64,000 nt of DNA. Origin: Bacteroidota bacterium (GTDB lineage: Bacteria; Bacteroidota; Bacteroidia; AKYH767-A; OLB10). The stretch's first letter is position 1, and every line of letters begins with the position of its first letter. Shown one piece after another: positions 8,517-17,121 of the stretch. The DNA is taken from the NCBI GenBank assembly GCA_016709725.1, contig JADJMG010000008.1:62001-126000 (forward strand), written 5' to 3'. The notes under the pieces are model-generated. The model was not told the origin of the DNA. It saw only the letters and a program-made list of their open reading frames with translations, and searched no databases. The position numbers and the translations under genes were made by a program.

Positions 8517-11353
8517 TACATCATAATTATAAGGTCCACGTTCCTCGGAAAATAACTGATATTGAATACAGGAAGTACAACGGTTTGTCCTTGCTGTGCT
8601 TCACGATTTGGAAATATTTCTTTCTCGGGAACTTGACGCACTAAATGATTGGAGATGGCATTATCGTCGATATTCGGAGGCGTAACACCAGAAAGATCAC
8701 GATAAAATAATGGATCGATGATATACCAAGAAAACTTTGCACGGTTCTTTCCGTATTGTAAACTCACGCTATCTGCCTCCGGTAATAATCGAGTTGGTGC
8801 CGAAGCGAGAATCCAAGAACCCACATTTCGTAAATCAATCGTACTTTGACTTCCCTCGAAATCGTCGATATAAGCCGTACCATTTTTTCCAATGGCCTTA
8901 TTATTTCCAGGTACTAAGTTTGCAAATTCTCCGGCAACCGTGATGGTGGAAACTTCTTTGGTAGATATTCCAGGAAGCTTGTCAATCATTCGTGTTAACC
9001 AACGTGATTCTGTTCGCCAAGTTCCATCCACACCCCAAATAGTATTAGCGATGGGCTCATCACCAATATTTACTTTCTGAGTGATGGGACGTTCGTTCAA
9101 TCGTAAAATAGTACCTCCTAATACAAGATCCTTATTCACGGTATAATCGAAACGTGAACCGAACAACGTTTTGGATTGAATACTAAAAAGTGAATTACTC
9201 TCTAAAGAAATATTGATTGCCGTTCCTGAATTTAAAATACTTTGATTAATGATTTTTACACGACCTAAATTATAATCGACTGTATAATCTACATTCTCCG
9301 TTAAGGGAGCACCACCTGCAGTCACCTTCACCGATCCTTGCGGAATGTTGATAGCATTTAATGGAATGTCAGATCCATATTTACTGATGTAACTTCCTTT
9401 TAAACTAAATTTATTTTTAGATGCTTGCTGAATCGCGAAAATCCGTGTTGAATCATACAATGCCTCATATACATACGGCGCTGCTGCAGCTGAATCATTA
9501 AACTTACTTTCCAAATACGATCCAAAAGGCTCGCGAACCGGGAAAATAATTCGACCATTATTACTGTTGATCGTAACACCTTCAATGAAATCAAACTCTC
9601 CGTCGGGACGCGGATCGTTGTTACTATTTAATTTATCTAAATTGAAAAGTCGGTTTAACGGCTTGGCGTAAACGTTAGTTTGTGCAGGAGTTGTTGGAAT
9701 GTAGTTAAGACGGTTACCAATGGTATCCACATAATACAATACATCCAATTTAAAATCTTTTCTATCCAATTGAAATCCGCCCAACGCATACACGTTCTTC
9801 ATCATCAAATCCCAGGTTGGTAACTTGGTATTGTTTACACGACCTTTCAAAAGTTTCATGAATAATACTTTCGGGGGTTCAATACCGGTGTTGGTTAAAT
9901 CACCCACACGATAGACTTTTCCGCCAATGGTATATTCATAAGCCACTGCCAATACTTCATTCCCATTGAGTGCTTGATTCAATGAGATATAACCCAAACG
10001 CGGATTGAAGGTATACTCCGTAGTAGCTAATCGACGTGCGTTTTGAACTACCTCATAATCACGAGAAGGACTTAATTGCGTAATATTTGCAATCGAATTT
10101 TGCACCAACGTAACGTCTCTCAAATCTGGATTCAGATTGAATTGATCATACAAACTATTGGCTGAGTCTTGTGGAAAAGGGACCGTGACATTAAAAGAAT
10201 TTGTGATATATCCTGTGGGCTCAAAATAATTTCTTTCTCCCAAATCCATCGCCGCCAAAACTGTACGGGTATTGTCAGTACTATTATTCCGGTTGGTTAC
10301 CCATACTTCCATTCGAGTAATGGACACTAATGAATTGATGAACGGAAGATCGGCTAATGAAACATCATACTGATCTTTGAAATATTGTCCGACGAAATAA
10401 TGTTTGTTTACCTCATACTGATCGCAGGGAATATCAAACTTCGTGGTAGTTGCACCGCCTTTCACTTCGATGTTGGAAGCTTGTCCGCGTTGTTGTGAAA
10501 GCAAAGTAGTTACCATCAGTCGACCAAACTTCAACTGTGTTTTCAATCCAAACAAACTCTGACTTCCTTGAATCAACTGCGAATTGAGTGGTAAGCTTAC
10601 GTTACCCGCTTCAATCTTTTGAATAATCTCATCTTCATAGCCAGTGTACTCCAATTTCATTTGATTCTCAAAATCAAAACTGGCTTGTGTATTATAATTG
10701 GTGGTAATCTTCAATTTCTCTCCGATATTACCAATCACATTCATTTGAATCTGCTCGCGAAAATCGAAAGTGGTGATACGACGTTGACGTTCTGGTAAAG
10801 TTGGATTATCATAACGCGAAATATTTAATCCAAAAGCTAAAGAAGCGGATCCTTGCGGACGAATGTCGATGGTGTTCCCTCCAAAAATTCTGTTGAACGC
10901 TTCACCCCCAACGTAAATTCGAGGAGAACCACTTTTACGTGCAGCAGCATTCTCTGCATTTGCTTTTTGTTTCCAATAATTTTTTGTGCTCTTTTCAAAC
11001 TCCGACTCTTTAAACTCCTCGAAGGTCATGTAGCTTGGACTACGGAAAAAGTTACTCCCAATATTTTCATTGATATCGTACTGACGCTCTTCTGGATTAT
11101 ACTCAATGGTTGTTTGAATATTACTTGGATTGCCCATATAAAGTGGACTACTTGGAGCATTGCTGTTATACGGATCGGCATAACGATCATCAAAAGGGTA
11201 AGGCAATTGCACAGCGGCAGTATCCGAGTCACCAGCAGCAAAGGGCATGGCATCGAATGGACTAAAAACGATTTCTGATCCAGATGCCCATACCAAAGAT
11301 ATGAGCAACGTGAAGCAAAAAATGATAAATGAGTACGAACGGATCTGCTTCAC
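8516..11353 (-). CDS. sprA: Cell surface protein SprA, N-terminal part (frameshifted at about 8547)
   Basis: The N-terminal 945 residues of SprA. The frame is open up to an ATG at 11407, but I prefer the GTG at 11353: it puts the signal peptide (residues about 5-24, ending VWASG) at the N-terminus and leaves a -7-like box (11396-11403) upstream instead of inside the gene. Typical features include the conserved SPSYMTFEEF and a repeated barrel/plug pattern. Reading stops in LIIMM-stop just past ISYFP. One missing base, GG to GGG at 8547-8548 on the + strand, restores the conserved EERGPYNYDVVPTALS continuation. See the 4104-8516 entry for the remainder. Confidence 0.88.
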   Translation of the reverse strand: MKQIRSYSFIIFCFTLLISLVWASGSEIVFSPFDAMPFAAGDSDTAAVQLPYPFDDRYADPYNSNAPSSPLYMGNPSNIQTTIEYNPEERQYDINENIGSNFFRSPSYMTFEEFKESEFEKSTKNYWKQKANAENAAARKSGSPRIYVGGEAFNRIFGGNTIDIRPQGSASLAFGLNISRYDNPTLPERQRRITTFDFREQIQMNVIGNIGEKLKITTNYNTQASFDFENQMKLEYTGYEDEIIQKIEAGNVSLPLNSQLIQGSQSLFGLKTQLKFGRLMVTTLLSQQRGQASNIEVKGGATTTKFDIPCDQYEVNKHYFVGQYFKDQYDVSLADLPFINSLVSITRMEVWVTNRNNSTDNTRTVLAAMDLGERNYFEPTGYITNSFNVTVPFPQDSANSLYDQFNLNPDLRDVTLVQNSIANITQLSPSRDYEVVQNARRLATTEYTFNPRLGYISLNQALNGNEVLAVAYEYTIGGKVYRVGDLTNTGIEPPKVLFMKLLKGRVNNTKLPTWDLMMKNVYALGGFQLDRKDFKLDVLYYVDTIGNRLNYIPTTPAQTNVYAKPLNRLFNLDKLNSNNDPRPDGEFDFIEGVTINSNNGRIIFPVREPFGSYLESKFNDSAAAAPYVYEALYDSTRIFAIQQASKNKFSLKGSYISKYGSDIPLNAINIPQGSVKVTAGGAPLTENVDYTVDYNLGRVKIINQSILNSGTAINISLESNSLFSIQSKTLFGSRFDYTVNKDLVLGGTILRLNERPITQKVNIGDEPIANTIWGVDGTWRTESRWLTRMIDKLPGISTKEVSTITVAGEFANLVPGNNKAIGKNGTAYIDDFEGSQSTIDLRNVGSWILASAPTRLLPEADSVSLQYGKNRAKFSWYIIDPLFYRDLSGVTPPNIDDNAISNHLVRQVPEKEIFPNREAQQGQTVVLPVFNISYFPRNVDLIIMM

Positions 11354-11395
11354 ACGGGTAATTTCTAGGTTATTGAGGTCAACTTCGAGGCGCGC

Positions 11396-11403
11396 CAAAA
11401 ATA
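11396..11403 (-). promoter_or_regulatory. Possible -7 promoter box for sprA
   Basis: TATTTTTG on the minus strand fits the Bacteroidota TAnnTTTG -7 consensus. It lies 43 bases upstream of the preferred GTG start of sprA and would fall within the extra N-terminal codons if the ATG at 11407 were used. I see no convincing -33 TTTG partner, so this is a single-motif call. Confidence 0.35.
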
Positions 11404-11477
11404 GCACAATTCTTTTTGGTAACGATCCTTACAGGGAACGTTTATGTTAAGTTCTACGCTAAACCATTTTATTAGTT

Positions 11478-12065
11478 TCACAGATGGCTCAGTGCAACCT
11501 TAATTAATTCCTCCACTTTGGAATTAGATCCCAATGATTTAGAGGCTTGTAGAATTGCTTTTTCGGCGCTCGCACGAGCAAAACCGAGGGTTAGGAGAGC
11601 ACTTAACGCTTCATTACTTTCCGTATTGTATGTTGGGGATGTATTTATTTCGTTTAAAATCATCCCTTTTTTTCATCTTATCTTGCAAGTCGATAACGAT
11701 CCTTTGGGCGGTTTTTGCCCCAATTCCCTTCACTTTTTGCAGACTTATTACATCACCCGAGGCAATAACCTGACGGAGATGGGATGCTGACATGGACGAC
11801 AGCACAATTCGACTTGTAGAAGCGCCTACTCCACTGACGCTCAACAATTCACGAAACATAAAACGCTCTTCTTGGTCAAAGAATCCGAAGAGAATTTGGG
11901 CATCTTCACGCACTACATGATGGGCAAAAAGGCGAACGCTGGTCTTATCTTTTAATTGCCCAAACGTATAAAGTGAAATTTGTAAGTGGTAACCCACTCC
12001 CCACAATCAATAGTTACCTCGGTGGGCGAAAGTCCGGCAATTTTACCGTTGAAATAATCAAACAT
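11478..12065 (-). CDS. ruvA: Holliday junction branch migration protein RuvA (two single-base frame breaks)
   Basis: RuvA tetramers hold Holliday junctions for the RuvB motor. From the ATG at 12065 the protein begins MFDYFNGKIAGLSPTEVTIDCG. The frame breaks in a G4 tract (C run 11999-12002), where a fifth G restores CGGVGYHLQISLYTFGQ. The middle part carries LSVSGVGASTSRIVLS and VKGIGAKTAQRIVIDL, the two helix-hairpin-helix motifs. A second break lies in an A7 tract (T run 11667-11673), after which the RuvB-binding domain III follows (EALSALLTLGFARASAEKAI to VEELIKVALSHL). Reconstructed length is 195 residues, normal for RuvA. Both breaks are in homopolymers of an almost universal gene, so I suspect sequence error. 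sprA follows on the same strand. Confidence 0.9.
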
Positions 12066-12069
12066 GTGG

Positions 12070-12077
12070 CAAATGTA
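12070..12077 (-). promoter_or_regulatory. Possible -7 promoter box for ruvA
   Basis: TACATTTG on the minus strand matches TAnnTTTG. It ends only 4 bases before the ATG of ruvA at 12065, so a transcript from it would be leaderless or nearly so. No clear -33 element at the expected spacing. Confidence 0.35.
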
Positions 12078-12255
12078 TCTTTTTTAGCCGTTTTTAGACG
12101 AGTGTGTACAAAAATCAAGACATTATTTTGACAAATTATTTGTGATAAAAGTCAATCTTTGTAGTTCATGAAAAAATGGACTGAGATGATTAAACATATC
12201 TAAGTACAAATATAAATTCAAATTCCGCCTAATTATTGTTCAAGCCTCTCCCCTG

Positions 12256-12274
12256 CCCTCTCCAAAGGAGAGGG
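12256..12274. repeat. CCCTCTCC-AAA-GGAGAGGG hairpin
   Basis: A perfect 8-bp inverted repeat with a 3-base loop, preceded by another CCTCTCCCC tract. It sits just upstream of the type B T9SS cargo gene. Palindromes of this GAGAGGG type are commonly scattered in Bacteroidota intergenic DNA. No T-run follows it, so it is not an obvious terminator. Confidence 0.6.
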
Positions 12275-12307
12275 AGTTGTGAAAATTATCTAACAACAAT
12301 ACTATCA

Positions 12308-13756
12308 ATGTGTAATTGGCTTTCCATTTTAATAACAGTAATCTTAACTTTCTTTTGTACAGAAGGATGGACTCAAAATTTATTCAATAATTCCGGATTC
12401 GAGTTGTATAATCAGTGTCCAACATACACTTCACAAATCAACCGTTGCACGAATTGGGACTCCGCCATTGGCACAGCTGATTTTTACCACTGCGGATATT
12501 ATGCTCCTTCGGGCACGGGAACTTATGGAAATCCAAGAAACGGCAATGGTGTTATTGGGTTGGTAAATTCTCCTCCAAGTATATGGAATCCGAGCATGGG
12601 TTGGTATGGAGAAACATTTAAAAGTTCTTTAACACAGACCTTAATTCCGGGAGCTACTTATCAGGTAGAATCGCATTGGCTTTATACCACTACTAATTTG
12701 CCTGCACCTACGATGAATTGTTTTTCGATAGGTTTCTATTTTTACAAAAGCATTCATCCGCCTTCTGCACCATTGACAGGTTGTTCTACATTTCGACCTC
12801 AAATTCAAATTGACCCTTCTATGATTCAAGTGGGTTCTTATACTTCTTTTACATTCAACTTTGTTGCCGACAGTTGCTACGATGCTGTGATGATTGGTTT
12901 CTTTTGCAACGACAGCACGGAAACACCTACGTGCATGCAGGTGGCAGAAAGTGATTATGCAAATGTGGATGATATTAGTTTAATCAAAGTGAGTGATGCG
13001 CCTATAACGAATAGTGGATTTACAAGCAATGAACTTTCTATTTGTGTAGATGAATGCATTGCATTTCAAGATACCTCCGATGCCAATAGAATTTCCAGAA
13101 CCTGGTATTTTGAAAATGGGAATCCAGCAACTTCGACGGATAAAAATCCATTGTCGGTATGCTATGATGCTCCCGGTGATTACGATGTTACGTTGGTTAC
13201 CCTTTACGAATGCGGCCGCGATTCTATTGTGAAAGAAGATTATATTCATGTAGATGAAATACCAAGCGTAGAAATTTCTGCAGACACCAATATCATTTGT
13301 TTTGGTCAAGAAAAAATTATTTCAGCTACGGGCGTGGAACCGTTCCTTTGGTCGACGGGTGAGATGGGTTCTTCGATTGTCATAAAACAGTCGGGAATTT
13401 ATTTTGTGAATGCATCTAATATTTGCGGTGTGGCAGGAGATACTGTTGAAATCAATTATGAAAATTGTCCATGCCATGTTTGGATTCCAAATGCATTTAG
13501 TCCGAACACGGATACAAAAAATGAAAATTATTATGTCGTTAGTGATTGCATTTTAGAAGAATTCAATTTACGAATTTACAATCGTTGGGGACAAGAAGTT
13601 TTTGCAGGAAATAATATTAATTCTTTTTGGGATGGCTTTTACAAAAACACTCTTGCACCTGAAGGAATTTATGTTGCCAAAGTAAATTACAAAGGCTATG
13701 CAGACGGAAGGCTAAAAGATGAGCAGGTCGTGAGGTCGATTATGTTGCTTCGGTAG
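12308..13756 (+). CDS. Secreted PKD-domain protein with T9SS type B (gliding motility-associated) sorting domain
   Basis: 482 residues from the ATG at 12308. The frame is open further upstream (a TTG at 12236), but that stretch crosses a repeat hairpin, and the ATG places a signal peptide (ILITVILTFFCTEGWTQ) at the N-terminus. After an N-terminal jelly-roll-like region, a PKD-like segment (ACIAFQDTSDANR to CYDAPGDYDVTLVTLYECG) spans about residues 245-315. The C-terminal about 90 residues are a classical type B domain: CHVWIPNAFSPNTD, NLRIYNRWGQEVF, FWDGFYKN, PEGIYVAKVNYKG. Such proteins are exported through SprA. Ligand or partner unknown. Confidence 0.88.
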   Translation: MCNWLSILITVILTFFCTEGWTQNLFNNSGFELYNQCPTYTSQINRCTNWDSAIGTADFYHCGYYAPSGTGTYGNPRNGNGVIGLVNSPPSIWNPSMGWYGETFKSSLTQTLIPGATYQVESHWLYTTTNLPAPTMNCFSIGFYFYKSIHPPSAPLTGCSTFRPQIQIDPSMIQVGSYTSFTFNFVADSCYDAVMIGFFCNDSTETPTCMQVAESDYANVDDISLIKVSDAPITNSGFTSNELSICVDECIAFQDTSDANRISRTWYFENGNPATSTDKNPLSVCYDAPGDYDVTLVTLYECGRDSIVKEDYIHVDEIPSVEISADTNIICFGQEKIISATGVEPFLWSTGEMGSSIVIKQSGIYFVNASNICGVAGDTVEINYENCPCHVWIPNAFSPNTDTKNENYYVVSDCILEEFNLRIYNRWGQEVFAGNNINSFWDGFYKNTLAPEGIYVAKVNYKGYADGRLKDEQVVRSIMLLR

Positions 13757-13823
13757 GAATTATAAGTTGACAATCACGATAGTGTTCGACTGAGCTCACA
13801 CCGGAGTCTATTGGGAAGTAACT

Positions 13824-14020
13824 TGCTTTGCCCAGAAGTCGTAGCGGAACCCTGTAGTTGAAGCAAAGCGAAATACTACAGGGAAGCGGAGTACTTCTGG
13901 TGCTTTGCCCAGAAGTCGTAGCAAAGCGGAGTACTTCTGGTGCTTTGCCCAGAAGTCGTAGCAAAGCGGAGTACTTCTGGTGCTTTGCCCAGAAGTCGTA
14001 GCAAAGCGGAGTACTTCTGG
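13824..14020. repeat. 40-bp tandem hairpin repeat (three exact copies plus one modified copy)
   Basis: A 40-bp unit occurs three times without a mismatch at 13901-13940, 13941-13980 and 13981-14020. Each unit folds on itself: CCAGAAGT and ACTTCTGG bracket a loop containing GTAGCAAAGCGGAG. The preceding copy (13824-13900) has a second hairpin embedded in it, with stem CCCTGTAGT/ACTACAGGG and a similar loop core GAAGCAAAGCGAAA. There are no unique spacers, so this is not a CRISPR array. It lies between the convergent genes ending at 13756 and 14130. Confidence 0.85.
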
Positions 14021-14129
14021 GGTGTCGCGAGGTAGGATTGTTTTATCTAAGTGTAGGAATGAATCGGCGAACGGTTAATTCAAATAGAAGATACTGAATT
14101 TACTTAACCCTCCCTACTAGAATTTTACT

Positions 14130-15320
14130 TTAATACTTAATTACTTTCCTGAAACTATGCTGGCCGTCCATGGTCACTTTCAGCAAATAGATTCCAGCAG
14201 GTAAAATATCCTTAAAACTCAATTTGAGTTTTTCATTTGCCTTGACATTTGAAAAATTTTGCGAATAAATTCTGGCTCCATTCATGACAAACAAATCAAT
14301 CAAGACCTTACTCTTTTCATTTTGGTCATTCTGAATAAACAAATCGTCTTGGAAAGGATTTGGAAATATTTCAATATTCAAAGTTGAGTTGTTTTCAATT
14401 GAAGTCGAAGTATTGCAAAGCAAGCATGTTTTTTGAAATACAATACTTGTATCTGTGGTGATCAGCGAATCAAACTGAGCACCTGAAAAGCAATCACCTT
14501 TCAATTCATATTTTAGCCAAGGAAGTAAATAGTTGCTAATAACAACATGCTGCTCCGCACGCGTAATGGTGGGTTGTGGGGTACATGTTGCTTCGCCAAT
14601 ACTGCACAAGAAATTATTATCAGCCATCTGGCAATGACTTCCGCCATTAATACTTACATAAGTCTTACAACTGCTTTGCAAAGAGTCGTACATCGGAACT
14701 TGATTTGCTGGAGGTGGCGTAACACAATCGTTACCACCGGCAATGATCAATGAAGGGATACTCAGACTTGCAGCCGCCTGTATAGCCGATGGATTTGTTT
14801 CGGCAGCAGCAAGTGTGGCTATTGTTTTGATGGAAGGATCAAATTGTGCGGCTAAAAAAGCAGCACCGCCACCCATGCTATGACCCATAACGCAATTCAT
14901 CGTGTCGACGCGATTATAAAATAAAGAAGAGGTGTCTTGACTCAGTGTGGTTAATTCAGAAATCACAAAAGCAAGGTCTTTACCAAATTCAGCATGAGAG
15001 GGCGCTAAACCTCCTTCCGTTTTGGGAAATGCAATAATAAATCCTTCTTGCACCACGGCATCCCAAATATTCTGATAAGCATTCCAGGTCATGACAAACC
15101 CGTGCCCGAAACTAACCACAGGAAATTTATCATTGGTAGTAATGGTAACCGGTTCGTCATCTCCTGCAACATCCGCAGGATAATATACTTCAGTAGCGAT
15201 GGAACGGTTGCTTCGACTGGTATCAATGAAGTTAATCGTAGTATGCCCAATCTGAAAGGTCTGTGCAAATAGAATATTGCTAAATAAAATTGTCAAGATA
15301 AGAGTTAAAATTTTTCTCAT
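14130..15320 (-). CDS. Secreted alpha/beta hydrolase with T9SS type A sorting domain
   Basis: 396 residues. A signal peptide (residues 1-20, ending ILFAQ) is followed by an alpha/beta-hydrolase fold of the dienelactone hydrolase/chlorophyllase/cutinase-like type. The oxyanion region is FGHGF (71-75), the nucleophile elbow is GHSMGG with Ser148, the likely acid is Asp198 in GGNDCVTPP, and the His is His229 in NGGSHCQM. Several Cys pairs (CKTY, SHCQ, LCSIGEATC) suggest disulfides. Residues about 318-396 form a type A sorting domain (IEIFPNPF, AGIYLLKV, FRKVIKY). Likely an exported esterase or lipase, substrate unknown. Confidence 0.85.
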   Translation of the reverse strand: MRKILTLILTILFSNILFAQTFQIGHTTINFIDTSRSNRSIATEVYYPADVAGDDEPVTITTNDKFPVVSFGHGFVMTWNAYQNIWDAVVQEGFIIAFPKTEGGLAPSHAEFGKDLAFVISELTTLSQDTSSLFYNRVDTMNCVMGHSMGGGAAFLAAQFDPSIKTIATLAAAETNPSAIQAAASLSIPSLIIAGGNDCVTPPPANQVPMYDSLQSSCKTYVSINGGSHCQMADNNFLCSIGEATCTPQPTITRAEQHVVISNYLLPWLKYELKGDCFSGAQFDSLITTDTSIVFQKTCLLCNTSTSIENNSTLNIEIFPNPFQDDLFIQNDQNEKSKVLIDLFVMNGARIYSQNFSNVKANEKLKLSFKDILPAGIYLLKVTMDGQHSFRKVIKY

Positions 15321-15438
15321 TTTTTAGTAGTTAGTTGATTAATCTATATTTTAGGTAGACATAAATATCGGTAGACAGCTTACCGATTTAACGATTATCA
15401 ACGTTTTATCTCCCAATTAGTTTATTCCCATCATCATT

Positions 15439-15897
15439 TTATTTCTCACATATTTCTTTCAACTTGTCGAGTGCTTTTGGGTAGGCATTGTTCATATAAT
15501 CTACAAAATCTTCTGTAGTGTCTAAGTCAACTGTAACGAGTGTTTTTCCATTGTTTTCTTCGAAGGTATAATTCTCTAGGCCGTTTGCCCATTTGTCTAC
15601 TTCTGGCCCTTCTGTAATTTCCTTATCCCCTTTTACTAGACCATAATGCTGAATGGAAACAAATCGATTGGGCATGTTTTCAACGATCTTAGAAACCATA
15701 CCGCCCTTTTCTCCCTTGTCATCGACTCCAACAAATAGAATTTTACTTCCCTTGTCCCAACTTCCTTCGAAGGTAGAAGTCGCGTTAAACAACGCAGTCC
15801 ATTGCTCATAGGTGGATTTATCGTTAATACCAAGCATCCTATTATAAACATGGCTTGCGGGTGCTTTTACACTTACCTTAAATTGAATTTTTTTCAT
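15439..15897 (-). CDS. SRPBCC-fold domain protein
   Basis: 152 residues without signal peptide. It opens with the START/SRPBCC pattern (KKIQFKVSVKAPASHVYNRML), has a central strand-turn pair (GSWDKGSKILFVGVDDKG) and closes with the long C-terminal helix (DFVDYMNNAYPKALDKLKEICEK), a helix-grip fold that binds hydrophobic ligands. It resembles AHSA1-like proteins, to which the broken gene at 60914-61296 also belongs. No ligand can be named. Confidence 0.72.
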   Translation of the reverse strand: MKKIQFKVSVKAPASHVYNRMLGINDKSTYEQWTALFNATSTFEGSWDKGSKILFVGVDDKGEKGGMVSKIVENMPNRFVSIQHYGLVKGDKEITEGPEVDKWANGLENYTFEENNGKTLVTVDLDTTEDFVDYMNNAYPKALDKLKEICEK

Positions 15898-15969
15898 CCT
15901 AATTGACTTTAATTATTTAGTTTCATTTCAATAGCAAACTCAAATTACTTATGAAATTTTCTTTCGCGT

Positions 15970-16269
15970 TTATTGTGCTTTTAAAAGTGTATATCCTGCA
16001 TTCCTTAATGCAGTATTTAATTTAGGCAGCGTACTTTTTCCAATTCCATGTAAAGTTAAAATTTCCTTTTCACTTAAAGTAGCTAACTTTTCCAGGGTGA
16101 TTATTCCCTCTCTTTCTAATGCTCGGCGAGCGGGCGCTGCGATTAAGGATAGAAAATGGTCCGTGGGTTTTCTTTCTTCTTCGCATATTGGACAAATTGG
16201 ACAATCAGAACTTTTATAGAATTTATGTCCTTTTTTACAAGTCTTTAATGTGGGTTTGTTTACTGGCAT
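15970..16269 (-). CDS. Small zinc-ribbon protein with RNA polymerase alpha C-terminal domain-like HhH fold
   Basis: 99 residues in two parts. Residues 10-30 hold cysteines at C11, C23, C26 and C29 with His15 (CKKGHKF, then CPICPIC), a likely zinc-binding knuckle. Residues about 38-95 (APARRALEREGI, TLEKLATLSEKEILTLHGIGKSTLPKLNTALRNAG) match the helix-hairpin-helix of the RpoA C-terminal domain, which contacts DNA and activators. Similar stand-alone proteins are found in Bacteroidota and other bacteria. Role unknown; a nucleic-acid-binding regulator is an inference. Confidence 0.7.
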   Translation of the reverse strand: MPVNKPTLKTCKKGHKFYKSSDCPICPICEEERKPTDHFLSLIAAPARRALEREGIITLEKLATLSEKEILTLHGIGKSTLPKLNTALRNAGYTLLKAQ

Positions 16270-16334
16270 ATTTTTGAAATGGAATTGTTAATGATCAGCA
16301 ACATTTTATGAGTAGGTTTAATTCAACTTTTGTT

Positions 16335-17021
16335 TTACAATTTTGTTGTATCAATTCCCTTTATGAGCAACCACAAACAAACCGACAACTCTCCAATAAA
16401 AATTGGAATTGCAAGATAAACGAACATAGGATTCGCAAATCCCTTGGAAAGAAACATTGCAAAACTATTTATCAAGTAGCAGAGTCCGGCCAATGCATAC
16501 AATACACCAATAATTCTCGGCATTGCATTCGTCTTGTAAATCACAAATCCAATCAAAATACAATAAAATCCAAAGAATACGAATCCAATGGCATAACCTT
16601 GTGATTGGATGTTTAATGACAAAAGGGAAAGCGTTGCTAATTCGCCTTGCTGAAAAGTATTTAAGTAGGTGTCATTACTCAAGAGCAATAAGGGTGTAAT
16701 TTGATTTAACAGATTGACGGCAATAATTGCCGTTTGAATAATCACTAATGCCAAAGCAATTTGAAGTAGAATCTTATGTGACTTTTTGAAAAAGTGATAA
16801 ATTATTAAGATGGTAGGTATGCCCACTACAAAATTGATAAGGTCAGCAACAAATCCCCAACGAAAAAGCATTTCGTTGGCTTGAATATTATAAGCGGTCG
16901 TTAAAGCATCGTTTGACACCCTTAATGCCTGCCTAACGAAAACTTCGGAAAATAATCCCGTAGCAATTACAACTAAATAGCATAAGCCTGCAATTCTTGC
17001 TAAATTTTTATCTGAGATCAT
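16335..17021 (-). CDS. DUF4386 family membrane protein
   Basis: 228 residues with about six membrane segments. The start NLARIAGLCYLVVIATGLFSEVFVR, the middle LFRWGFVADLINFVVGIPTILIIYHFF and the late ARIIGVLYALAGLCYLI-like stretch (here MPRIIGVLYALAGLCYLIN) are typical of DUF4386. The molecular function of this family is not established. Its direction matches its neighbours, but a gap of about 100 bases on each side suggests separate transcription. Confidence 0.78.
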   Translation of the reverse strand: MISDKNLARIAGLCYLVVIATGLFSEVFVRQALRVSNDALTTAYNIQANEMLFRWGFVADLINFVVGIPTILIIYHFFKKSHKILLQIALALVIIQTAIIAVNLLNQITPLLLLSNDTYLNTFQQGELATLSLLSLNIQSQGYAIGFVFFGFYCILIGFVIYKTNAMPRIIGVLYALAGLCYLINSFAMFLSKGFANPMFVYLAIPIFIGELSVCLWLLIKGIDTTKL

Positions 17022-17121
17022 GAAACTGGAGGAATAAGATTGTCATTGGCGTTTTCTATAGATAAATTTACTTTTGAATAAATTGAATTGGCAGAATTGA
17101 TTTTCAATTTTAGAAAACTGG

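Noticed and set aside
8500..8560. Programmed -1 frameshift in sprA
   Set aside because: The local sequence TAT TTT CCG AGG lacks a slippery heptamer, and the P and A site tRNAs could not re-pair. A missing base fits better, and other genes have the same type of break.
13740..13964. Minus-strand open frame of 74 codons
   Set aside because: It lies within the hairpin repeats and overlaps the end of a well-supported gene.
13740..14040. The 40-bp tandem repeats as a CRISPR array
   Set aside because: There are no unique spacers between units and no cas genes in the window; units are directly adjacent.
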